Shown piece after piece: positions 19,501 through 27,713 of a stretch of 27,713 nucleotides of DNA. Under the pieces are notes generated by a model. The model saw only the letters and a list, made by a program, of their open reading frames with translations, ran no database searches and was not told the DNA's origin. Positions within the stretch are counted from its first letter, which is position 1; each line of letters starts with the position of its first letter. This stretch comes from Parachlorella kessleri (Eukaryota > Chlorophyta > Trebouxiophyceae > Chlorellales > Chlorellaceae): contig BBXU01002113.1 of the NCBI GenBank assembly GCA_001598975.1, positions 1-27,713 of the forward strand, read 5' to 3'. The position numbers and the translations under genes are program-made.

Positions 19501-22500
19501 GGTCATTTGTTGACCAGCTCTCAAAGGTTTTCTCTGCAGTACCTGGATTCTCTGCAGTACCTGGATTCCTGGAAGAGCTCAGCCCCGCCAAGTCCCTTGC
19601 AGGCTCTGTTGTCGGCTTGTATCTCTGGGGCAGCCCCGGCGTTGGCACTCCTCACGCTGAGCTCCGTGGTGGGAGGCCTTGTCGCGCACAGCGGGCATGC
19701 CCTGGCGGCTCGGGCGCTGAGTGGGGCAGCCGGGGGCGCTGAAGGCGTGCTGGAGCGGTTGGCAGCACTAGTGCAGGTGTGGTGGACGCTCTTGGAGGAC
19801 CCAGTGGTGTCGTCCTGGTTGTAAAACTGGGTGGAAGGGGGACAGCCAGGCCCTCGGGGACAGATTGGAAGCAAATGGGTGGCCTTGTGATGCTGTGCAT
19901 ATGGCATGTCCCTTCACTCTCACCTGTATCGATTCCTGCAGTTGCTGGTAGTGAAATCTCAAGTTTTGCGCTGTTCGCAAGCTGGGAGGGGCATGTTCAG
20001 GAGTCCCTTGTTCAGGAGTGGGCTTGGCTTGGTGCAAGGGTTGCGACAGGGTTGGTGCCTTAATGGCTGGACCTGGAGTGGTAGTATAATATCTTCGGTG
20101 GTAGTTGACATCTTCTAACAAACCTTGGGCTTGGGCATGACGTGTAGTACATTGTACACTGGTGAACCAGGGCCTGAACTCCATACGGCTGCCCGCCTGC
20201 AGGCTCTGCAAAGTGATGTGCTGGCAGTGTCGGCCCTCTGCCACGCCCTGGCGGCGGTTGCCGCCCTTGTTGTGGCAGCACCAGATGGCCCTCACCCGCC
20301 CCCGCCTCGGTTACACGGCATGGCGTCGCTGACAGATAGCCACCTCTTGCTGACACGGCGGCTACTGCAGGTGAGGGTTCATGCTATTGCCGCACCCAGC
20401 CCTTGCCCTGCCTACTGTGGAGTAGGTTGCTCTGAGGGTATCAGTTGAGGGCAGGAGGTTTGCGGCACTCCTGGAATGCTTCTTTTCCCGGCTGGCTGAC
20501 GGTGGCGTCTACCAGAGCCACATGGCCAATTATGCCCACGAGCACTGAGCAAATGAGCCAATGTGCAGCTAGGGTATGCATATTCAGGGTATCCACAGGG
20601 TTGTTCTGGTCATTTTTTTTGTACTGGCTGGCTGCAGTACAAACCCAACAGCTCCATGCCAAGCTTGGAGGCGCTAGAGGGCTTCCCGGCCGCGACTGGG
20701 CTCCTGGACGGTCCTGCTGCTCTCGCGGCAGTGCTGGCCAGGCAACAGCCAGCCAGGCTGCTGCACAGCGGTAAGTGGCTGTGGGGTATTGGGAGCCTGA
20801 AATTGTTGGAACAGCCTTACAGCAGTGACTATCAAATGGGGAGGGACGATGTCCCAGCTGCCTAGTACCCTGGGAGGCAAAGCCGGTGCGAGGCTTGCTA
20901 GTCATGCTATGCATCGTGCCGGGAGTATAGCACAGCGGAGGTATATAGCACAGGGGAACCTCCGGGTTTGCCTTGCAACCCACAAGACTTTTGCAGTCAT
21001 GTGCTCCACCTTGCTGCCTCCCGACGCAGGCATCGCCGGCGCGGTGGCGCAGCTCGTCGCATCCCTGACTGACGCCCGGGCGCCCCCAGGAGCAGCAGCA
21101 GAAATCTCCCCTGCCGGCCTGCTCTCACTGCTTCAAGCCCTGCAGTGGGTGCTGCGGCTTGAAGCGCCAGCCGTGCAGCTGTTCTCCCAGCAGCCCCAGC
21201 TGGCAGCCTCACTGCTAACCCTGCTGCAGCCGAGGGCAATGGCCGCCATGGGGGCCTTCCTGAAGGCCGTGGGAGGCGGCACCGGGGGCAGCAGCGAGCA
21301 GCGGCAAGGGCCGGAGGAGCGGTCTGGGTCGGCAGCAACCGCTGCCGCGGTGGCCTGCGCAGCGGCAGGGGCACTGGCAGCGCCCTTCTCCCATGCGCAC
21401 GCCTCACCGCAGATAGAAGCCTTTTTGGCGCAGCTGCAGCAGTCCCTGGTGGCTCAGCCCAGCATAGTGGGCAACCTGCTGGATGCCCTGCAGATTGCAT
21501 TGCCTGGCGCGGCAGCAGCCAATGGCAGCACCAGCAGCGGTGCAGGGTTGGAGCAGCAACAGCAGCAGCAGCTGGTCGGGGGTGGCGACGCAGCTGAGCT
21601 GCTGACACACTGCGTGGGGCTGCTAGCCAGGGTGGTGATGGCGAGTGATCGGGCCCTGGAGCTGTTTGTGGGTGCCGGAGGCATGGAGCCTGCCTTGGTT
21701 GACAGGTACGTAGTCTAAGCAACTGATCGTGAGAAGCTGAGGGAGGAATGTATGTTCCACAATCCGTCGCACCAAGCTGGGGTCAGCTGAGTTGGCCTGC
21801 TGTGCAAAGGTATTGTCAAAGCTGGGGTGGTAGAGTATATGACCGGGTGATGACACCGCACCTGCTTTGTGCTTCCTTTCGAGCCAGCAACACCAACCCC
21901 GTAGAAATGCCCTGGACTCTTTCTCGGTGATATTTCGCCAATTTACGGCAAAGAGCGACGGGCGGGGTTCCTTCTGTTTTATGTCTTGTCGCAGGCTGCT
22001 CAATCCCACCAACCCTACCCCAGTCGTCATCTCCGCCCTGCTCATCATCTCTCAGCTGGCTCGCTCCACGGATGCCTACTATGATGCCCTGGCTGGCTGC
22101 CGCCTGTTGGCCCACATGCCAGCCCTGCTGACTCATGATGACGCCACCGTGAGGGCGCGGTCGTGCAACCTGCTGGGCAACCTGTGCCGGCACAGGTATT
22201 TGGGAGGGTTGGTGGGGTCGTTCAAGGTAGCCATGCTAGCTGCTATGGCATAGTGGTACTGTGGTGTGGTGCTTCTGGTGTGAACGACAGTGTAGTAGCA
22301 TGGTGGGGAGCTGCGCCCTGTGCTCCCCACCTGGATTTGCCGGTTGTATGTTAGGGAATTGCCGGCTAATGCCGCGACATGTGGGGACGCATGAGAACTG
22401 CTCACCCTGTGTCCTCTCTTACCGCTCTCCAGCTCAGGTGCTGTTGCTGAACACAGCCTGAGGCCAGCACATGGGCCTAGTGCCCTTGGCATAGGTACAT

Positions 22501-24069
22501 GCATTGACGATGCGGGCTGGTCACTCTGGCCTGTTGCCTGTCTGTGAAGCTGCTAGGTTACTGGCCCTTTAGGGCGCACCTTGGCCTTATGCTGCGTGTG
22601 ATCCGTGGCTTGTGTCCTGCTGCTGCAGTAATCGCTTCTATGGCGAGCTGGCAAGCTCCGGGGTGGTTGACCTGCTCATACAGCTGTGTCGAGACCCAGA
22701 CCACAGCGTGCGCAAGTTTGCGTGCTTCGCCATTGGCAATGCAGGCAAGGCAGCGCATGCGAAGGCCCCCTTTGGCACTTTACTCTAAACGTGGTTGTAT
22801 ATGTGCCATGAGGAGTTGAGAGGTGGTGGCCGTGCAGGAGCCATCATGATTATGACAGCAGGCATAGGAGCATGAGGAGTGGGCATTAAGAGGCATGCGC
22901 GGGCTCCTCTTATCAGCACCGCAAGGCCAGCGGGTGTAGGGTATGCATAGCTCGTCCGCTTTTTTGCAGAAACTGTATGCCTGTCCTGTTCGACTTCACT
23001 GTTTGGCTTGATAAGTCAAGCGCTGCCTGCCCTGCTCACCCTTCTGTCTACACCCCTTGTCCAACTGCGACCTCTGGTTCTCCCCTGCAGGCTTCCACAA
23101 TGCCAGCCTGTACGAGGCCCTGCGGCCCTCGGTGCCCCCTCTGGTGGATCTTCTGAGGGACGGCGAGGACCGCACCAGGGCCAACGCTGCTGGCGCCCTG
23201 GGCAACCTTGTGCGCAACTCGCCGCTGCTCTGTCGGGACATTGTTGCTGCAGGAGCCCTGCAGGTGGGGTAAATTAGGGTGCAATGGTGGCTTGGGTGCA
23301 GGTCATCCTGGGGGCTGTGATGGTTGTGTGAGGCTAGTACGGGCTTGACAAGAGTGGAGGCTAGCAAGTGAGGATGAGCCCTGCCGTAAGTGAGAGTCAT
23401 GTTGCTGTGGTGACTGCGTGTGACCATGTCATGGAGGGGTAGGGGCAGGCACTCCTTCTCTACCCTGCTGGTGCCAATCCCATGACAAGTGTGTCACTAG
23501 TAGGGCTGCACAGACTTACTGCAAACTCCCCTGTTCCTGCTGTACCTCCCAGGCGATGCTGGAAGTAGTTGAGCGGGGGTCTGCGCCAGGGGCCGCTGCC
23601 TCCCCTGATAGTAATTCTTCTGTTCCCATTGCCCTCTTCTCCCTTGGTGAGGGCTTCATGCCGGGGTCTGCTGCTTGGCTGTCTTAGGATACCTGTTGGT
23701 TGCTCCACAAGGTCCCCTGCACCCTGTGGTGAAGCGGGGTTTGGTCCCTTATGCATGGCTGGACCCTGACATCACCTTCCGGGCGGGGCTAGCTAGTCCT
23801 GCCAGCTTGCTGGCTGCTCTGCCAGCGTGTTGTGCTGCAGCATATCCAGGGATGCGCCGCAACCCTGGCATCACCCTGGCTGCATATCTGTGCCTGCAGG
23901 CAACTTGTGCGCGCACCGGGAGTGTGCCGAAGCCCTTGTGCAGCTGGGGTTGAGAGACGTGCTGGGCCGCACGCTGCCGCTTTGCAAGGCAGACCCTACA
24001 GTGCATAAGTACGTGCTGCGCATCCAGCAGAAGTTGCAACAGCACCAGCAGGCCCAGAGGCAGCGATAG
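14064..24069 (+). CDS. TIO: Fused/STK36/TWO-IN-ONE-type Ser/Thr kinase with armadillo-like C-terminus (19-20 exons)
   Basis: Orthologue-like Fused kinase of ~1516 residues (known relatives ~1300). In plants TIO drives phragmoplast expansion in cytokinesis; in animals Fused acts in Hedgehog signalling and central-pair cilia. Exons: 14064-14135, 14246-14447, 14738-15024, 15564-15719, 15973-16141, 16372-17310 (interrupted, see below), 17498-17687, 18038-18304, 18517-18692, 18976-19155, 19540-19776, 20203-20370, 20638-20770, 21030-21705, 21995-22195, 22629-22744, 23091-23263, 23553-23646, 23900-24069. The kinase domain spans residues ~10-263: [12 protein letters not shown] (K40), HRDMKPQN (D132), DFGFARAM (D150), GTPLYMAPE; all catalytic residues are intact. 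Fused-specific wording includes [20 protein letters not shown] and [10 protein letters not shown] Gln/Ala-rich linker (~264-560) precedes alpha-helical armadillo-like repeats, clearest at ~1310-1500 ([46 protein letters not shown]). In the linker the frame changes near 16917-17060, through a 55-nt intron (16917-16971) or a frameshift. Intron 22745-23090 is GC-AG. Confidence 0.92.
14991..15298 (+). repeat. 91-bp tandem repeat spanning an exon end, its donor site and intron
   Basis: Unit starts are at 14991, 15082 and 15173 (period 91 bp), with a decayed fragment near 15279-15298. Unit 1 contains the last 34 nt of kinase exon 3 and the first 57 nt of the intron. Units 2 and 3 lie wholly in the intron and repeat the exon end, now carrying in-frame TAG, plus the GTGGGT donor. 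Unit 3 loses similarity after about 70 nt. Confidence 0.9.
16470..16502 (+). repeat. (CAG)11 microsatellite coding for polyglutamine
   Basis: Eleven uninterrupted CAG codons sit in the linker of the Fused-type kinase. More short CAG runs occur at 16564-16583, 16687-16697 and 16998-17011. Length variation between strains is likely. Confidence 0.95.
16917..16971 (+). other. Possible 55-nt intron, or site region of a frameshift, in the kinase linker
   Basis: Exon 6 is read in one frame from 16372 but the in-frame path to exon 7 is a different frame after about 17060. Removing 16917-16971 (GTTGTG...TTCTGCAG, with a pyrimidine tract before the AG) restores the frame. It would also delete a natural-looking segment ([13 protein letters not shown]), so a 1-nt indel in the nearby C-run or CAG tract is the rival explanation. 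Confidence 0.45.
19531..19566 (+). repeat. Perfect 18-nt tandem duplication containing a splice acceptor
   Basis: TCTCTGCAGTACCTGGAT occurs twice in direct succession across the start of kinase exon 11. Each copy contains TCTCTGCAG, so the two acceptors (exon starts 19540 and 19558) are 18 nt apart and in frame. Choice between them would include or omit six residues (YLDSLQ). Confidence 0.9.
22745..23090 (+). other. GC-AG intron in the kinase gene
   Basis: The exon ends GCAG and the intron starts GCAAGG, the usual sequence of the rare GC-AG class; it ends in CCCCTGCAG. The splice joins [12 protein letters not shown] in the armadillo region with phases matching on both sides. No GT near this position keeps the frame. 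Confidence 0.75.
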
Positions 24070-25142
24070 GCTGGGACACCTTTTCTTCTCCTCCTTTGTC
24101 CTCCGTTGTGAATTATTTTAAAGCCTTGACGGCCCCAGTGATAGGTAGACGAAGCTGTATTCTCACTGGTGGCACTCAGTGAAGAGGTGCGGCAGCGTGG
24201 GAGCAGTGGTTCTACACACCTCAAGGTAGTTGCCATACGTCGTTAGGATAGAGACAGCAGAGGGTCTTTTAACAATAGCAGGGGTAGGAAGGTGTAGTTG
24301 CTGCAGGCTCCGTACTGGCATGATGAGTTAATTTGTAAGGCTTTAATGAGGGACGGTAGCAAACCTACTGGAGCATGCATTACAGGGAGCCATGCCCCGA
24401 CACTGTGAGCACTGCAGGATGTCACACTGAGTTTGTTCAGCGCTTAGTTTCGGGAAGTCCGCATGTGCTGTTATAAATCCCTTCTCGAATGCGACAGTTG
24501 AAGGTACACTTGCTGCCTTCCCTGGCTTGGGTGTCTCATGTCAAATACACAATGAAGCAACCGCCAGTATACAGTACAGGCATAGCTGGGCAGGCAATTG
24601 CCTTGCAAGAGAGCTGGTATCTCAGACTACAGCTATCTCGCGAACGCATGACACATGCGGGAGGTACAACACAGCAATTTCTAGGCCAAAAGCTTGTAGT
24701 TCAAAAGCTCGCCAACTGCTGACGCTAAGAAGCAGACCACCCCTAACCACCTGCCTGCGTGCTAGCCTAGAATGAAGCCAACAGAATTGCTGGGTAGACA
24801 ATATCAACATGCAAAACAAAAGTGGTGAAAGCGGGCAGTATCGTCAAGAAATTCACTACAGTACGTTCAGAATCAGTTTCGTATCACGCAGTGGGATGAA
24901 GCACACCACAGCACAGTGAGGTTGAAATCAGCAGAATCGCATTCATATGACTCAGCAGCATAGCAGGGCACCGAAGCCCTGCACCTGGCACACATCCATT
25001 CAAAGAAACACTAAGTAAAGAAAAACTCCAGGCTGACGCCTCAGCGAGCGGGCTTCGCTCAACACCAGTGCAGCTTGTTAGCGCCTATGGCACATTGCCG
25101 GTCCCGCACCCGCGAGCAGCCCCTGGGTTACAGGGCCTGCTA
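24070..25142. other. Convergent 3' region between the kinase gene and the TIGR01589-like gene
   Basis: About 1.07 kb between two stop codons facing each other. It is AT-richer than the exons and should hold both 3' untranslated regions. TGTAA at 24334-24338 fits the kinase. On the minus strand TGTAA occurs at 25128-25132 (only ~11 nt past the stop, too close) and at 24380-24384 (far). No convincing coding sequence or RNA gene is seen. Confidence 0.55.
24334..24338 (+). terminator. Candidate polyadenylation signal TGTAA for the kinase gene
   Basis: TGTAA lies 265 nt after the TAG at 24069, matching the spacing at the other genes. Confidence 0.5.
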
Positions 25143-26435
25143 TTAGCTTTGGCGGACCTGCTCAAGCTCAAACAAGTCCTGCAACAACCGCAGACATCGG
25201 TCATATGGTGCCACTGATGCAGCGTGGGTTGTTCCAGACAAGTCAACATGGCCGCTGAAATCCTTATCGATTGGATAAGCCAAAGAATCGATGGCAAGAG
25301 GAGCCAAGCGGTCAGCAAGGTCACCTGTTAAGTCCTCAGAGCGTTGCGACAGCCTAGCCACACTGACCTGCCAGGCATACCTACAAGCTAGGCCACCCTG
25401 AGAAGCTCACCAGATCTGCTAGGAACTGTGCATTGTAGGTAGCAAAGAAGGCAGGGTTGGCCTCCTCCAGAAAGGACCATACTGCATAGTACAAATGCCG
25501 GCTTTCTGACCCCTTGCTGTCTGACCCCTTCCCATCACTTGCATTTCCACCTTAAAATGCCGGCAGTGGAGGCATTTGCAGTGGGAAGCCCGCGTACAGC
25601 ACAGCACTTGGGAAAAGGAACGCAGAGAGTGCCAAACAAGCCAGTGCACTTGGACCGTGGCCCCTCACCTAAAGAGCTAAACTTGGGCAAGATGCCAATC
25701 TTCTCCAGAGCTTCAACTGCACCACCGTCAAAAGGTTGAGGATAAGGGGAGCAAGTAAGGGAATCGCCACTTTCCCGCAAGGAAGGAGTACAGTAAACAA
25801 CACCAACCATTTTGAATTTCACCGTGGCCAGGCGTCTGGGCCAAGCCTTGCAGATAAGCCGCTCACTGCCAAGCCAGCTCGAGGTCGACACATCTCCGAT
25901 CCTGTGGCCTCACCTGCTTCATGTTTGCTCATGTGTCTCTTTATACAAAACTCTAGGAGTATGTGGACCTGCGCTTAAGCATAGAGCGGTCGACCATGTG
26001 CCTCGGACAAAGGGCGCGCAACAAGTCGAAAGCAGTGCAGCCAGTGAAGCGAGCCAATAGGGGTTTCGTGCCCACCTTGTGGACATCATGGGCAGTTACA
26101 GGCATGTGGGCCGGCCGACAGGCTTCGCTGGGACAATGTTGAGCTGTAAGGCTGCCGGGTTGCATCTCCAGCAGGACAGGCGTCAAACCACACAAACCAC
26201 ACAAAAGCTCGTGGACAGGACCTCAGGCTTATAGAACAATCAGTGGGTCGCACGGGTGAACGGATAGTGATCTCACCTCCCTATCGAGCGTGACTCATCT
26301 GCCCACGGCGGGAGCAGGTTTGAGTAGCATCCGGATGGAGGGCTGAGATTCTAGGTTATCCTGCTCTACGCTGCTGTCGGAGCTGTGCTCGGGGGAGAAA
26401 GCTCTTGAGAGCAAGATGCATTCTTGCTCCGTCAT
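25143..26435 (-). CDS. TIGR01589-like plant-type domain protein (5 exons)
   Basis: A 175-residue protein of unknown function. Exons (minus strand): 26435-26307, 25968-25914, 25716-25669, 25481-25411, 25367-25143; all phases close. The central part, HILLEFCIKRHMSKHEAVEA, KIGILPKFSSLVWSFLEEAN and PAFFATYNAQF (~residues 44-109), resembles the short helical TIGR01589 domain of plants (pattern VQ-LIE-CL-YM...LVW-LEEENP-FF-AYY). The N-terminus is acidic and Ser/Glu-rich. The C-terminal ~70 residues contain DLSGTTHAASVAPYDRC and LLQDLFELEQ, which I cannot assign. No signal peptide or membrane segment. The start ATG at 26435 (context CACCGCCATGA) opens the first coding exon; the first intron (GTGGGC donor) is the least certain, and an extra exon in 25969-26306 is possible. 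The last intron is only 43 nt. No function is known to me for this domain. Confidence 0.75.
25368..25410 (-). other. 43-nt intron in the TIGR01589-like gene
   Basis: The intron runs GTGAGC...CTGGCAG and removes an in-frame TAG. Its length is not a multiple of three, and the coding-like downstream frame is reached only if it is spliced out. Confidence 0.6.
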
Positions 26436-27344
26436 GGCGGTGAAGGTACGAACTGGGGTCAAGGACCAGCTTGAAGAGTTGCACAGGGTGCAACGGGCGA
26501 ACGGTTGCCTGTGTGAGAGCCTGCTTGGTGCCCTGGCTCCGATGCTCGAGCTGATCAAGCAATGTTCTTTTCTAGACAAGTGTTTGTGAGGCTTGGCTGG
26601 CACTTGTGTGGGCTGTTAGCCCTGGGTGGAGAGAAACCAAGCCTTGCCAGACAGCTGAGTCATGACGCGGCAGCATGTTGCATACTGACTACAGGTCATC
26701 AGCCAACCGTTCCAGATCAGCACACTGTCGTGCTCTTGCATTACGTGCGAGCTGTCAGTCCCACCGTACCAAGCGAGGTTTACATTGCTCAACACAACTG
26801 AGACGGTTTTACACACTTCTGGGGGGGCCCCGGAAAAAATCAAGAGAACCAAACAAGCAGTAGGAGGATGCACTATGGCCCGCAGGCTGCTGTACTGCAT
26901 TTCATACAAGCACGACAGTGACACAGTGCGTCTAGTGATTTCTGTAAGCAGTCACCTGCTGCGCAGCTCCTGACGATCCAAGGACAGGCCCCAGGCAGCC
27001 CAGCCCTACCCCCCACAACAGTTAGCAAACTTACAACTTTCTTACCAACGCGCAAGCAACTCACATAACTGAGGAAACAGAGGGTTCTCAACAAGACTCG
27101 AGGCAAATTAATTTCAAACACAATGTTGTGGCCCACGCTGTGACAGGCCACATACCGCCAACGGGCAACCAGCGAGCCATGACATCACACCCCAGCACGT
27201 CAGTCCTTTTCACCGCCAAGGGCCAGATCCACCAAATCATACCCGTAGAGGTTCACCCCAGTAGACCCACATTCCACCAGAGAGGTGCTGCACGCACACA
27301 GTTGACCTCCCCTCCCACCCCTGCCTAGTTCGCTGCACCTGCTG
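26436..27344. other. Intergenic: promoter of TIGR01589-like gene and 3' UTR of copper ATPase
   Basis: About 900 bp between two minus-strand genes. The half nearer 27344 should be the 3' UTR of the copper ATPase, with its TGTAA signal at 27031-27035; the rest is expected to be promoter and 5' leader of the TIGR01589-like gene. Open frames in it look random. No named regulatory motif is clear. Confidence 0.5.
27031..27035 (-). terminator. Candidate polyadenylation signal TGTAA for the copper ATPase gene
   Basis: TTACA on the plus strand reads TGTAA on the minus strand, about 310 nt beyond the stop at 27345-27347. Confidence 0.5.
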
Positions 27345-27502
27345 TCACCGCGTGACAATGAGCAAGTCGCGCAGTACAGGCTTGGGGCGCTTGTACCGCC
27401 GCAGCAGCAGGGAGCTGCACACCACGCTAACGCTGGAAGAGGCCATGCAGGCGCCGGCCACCCAGGGGGGCATCTGCATGTGGGTCAGCGGGTAGAACGC
27501 GC
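27345..27502 (-). CDS. Copper-transporting P1B-type ATPase, C-terminal exon only (partial)
   Basis: This is the last exon of a heavy-metal P-type ATPase that pumps copper out of the cytosol, close to plant HMA5/HMA7 (RAN1) and human ATP7A/B. The exon follows a CTGCAG acceptor and encodes 52 residues. They start GAFYPLTHMQMPPWVAGACM, near the end of the last transmembrane helices, and include ACMASSSVSVVCSSLLLRRY, the near-invariant C-terminal signature (MA-SSVSVV-SSL-L) of copper ATPases. A short basic tail ends LIVTR before TGA. The P-type DKTG motif, CPC and metal-binding domains would be in exons beyond the window edge. Subfamily and membrane (Golgi, plasma or chloroplast) cannot be decided from this exon. 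Confidence 0.9.
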
Positions 27503-27713
27503 CTGCAGCAAGGGGGATTGAAGGGGGGGAGAGTGCCAAGGCTGAGGCTCCCCTTCCATGCAGTCTACCACTTTAAAGATGGCAGGGGGGGGCAGAGCCA
27601 GGCCACCGGGGTCAGCCAAGGGTAGATTGCCTTTTCACACCCCTAGGGGCGGCACTTCACACACTTTGCAAGGCACCTCGCCCAGCAAACCTGCACAGCG
27701 TGATCACAATCCG
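27503..27713 (-). other. Last intron (partial) of the copper ATPase gene
   Basis: This stretch upstream of the final ATPase exon ends in a C/T-rich tract and CTGCAG acceptor. I find no sequence resembling the preceding ATPase exon before the window edge. Confidence 0.6.

Noticed and set aside
1..27713. CRISPR arrays, prokaryotic operons, insertion sequences, transposons or rRNA genes
   Set aside because: None was seen. Repeats are short, local and within introns or low-complexity coding sequence; no transposase, reverse transcriptase or terminal repeats were recognised.

Overview
This is eukaryotic nuclear DNA, most likely from a green alga. The coding sequence is broken by roughly 40 spliceosomal introns, usually about 110-540 nt and almost all GT-AG. 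Exons are GC-rich with many Gln, Ala and Gly runs. TGTAA, the usual chlorophyte polyadenylation signal, lies about 300 nt after several stop codons. Three genes have plant-lineage relatives: a TWO-IN-ONE/Fused kinase, a plant-type RFTS domain, and a domain matching the plant TIGR01589 family. The combination suggests a trebouxiophyte-like chlorophyte, but the species cannot be fixed from this window. All exon models were built by reading frames and splice sites by eye, with no transcript or database support.

Layout: (1) 6517->185, minus strand, 11 exons: a large chromatin protein with a bromodomain, a DNMT1-type RFTS domain, acidic and basic linkers, a DDT-like motif and a C-terminal RG tail. 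(2) 6826->7763, plus strand, 3 exons, divergent from (1) across a 308-bp spacer: a small charged coiled-coil protein I do not recognise. (3) 8572->13161, plus strand, 10 exons including a 15-nt microexon: a secreted PI-PLC X-type phosphodiesterase-like protein with half a C-type-lectin-like fold at its C-terminal side. (4) 14064->24069, plus strand, 19-20 exons over 10 kb: the Fused/STK36/TIO kinase, with an N-terminal kinase domain, a Gln-rich linker and C-terminal armadillo-type repeats. (5) 26435->25143, minus strand, 5 exons: a 175-residue protein with a TIGR01589-like domain. (6) 27502->27345, minus strand: the last exon of a copper-transporting P1B-type ATPase whose remainder lies beyond the window.

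The genes do not form an operon or an obvious pathway; this looks like an ordinary gene-dense algal region. I did not find a new multi-gene system. The interest lies in protein architecture (bromodomain-RFTS-DDT in one chain; PLC with a lectin-like half-domain) and in splicing: a 91-bp tandem array that includes an exon end and its donor, a duplicated 18-nt acceptor, a 15-nt microexon, a GC-AG intron, a 43-nt intron, and an unexplained frame change in the kinase linker.
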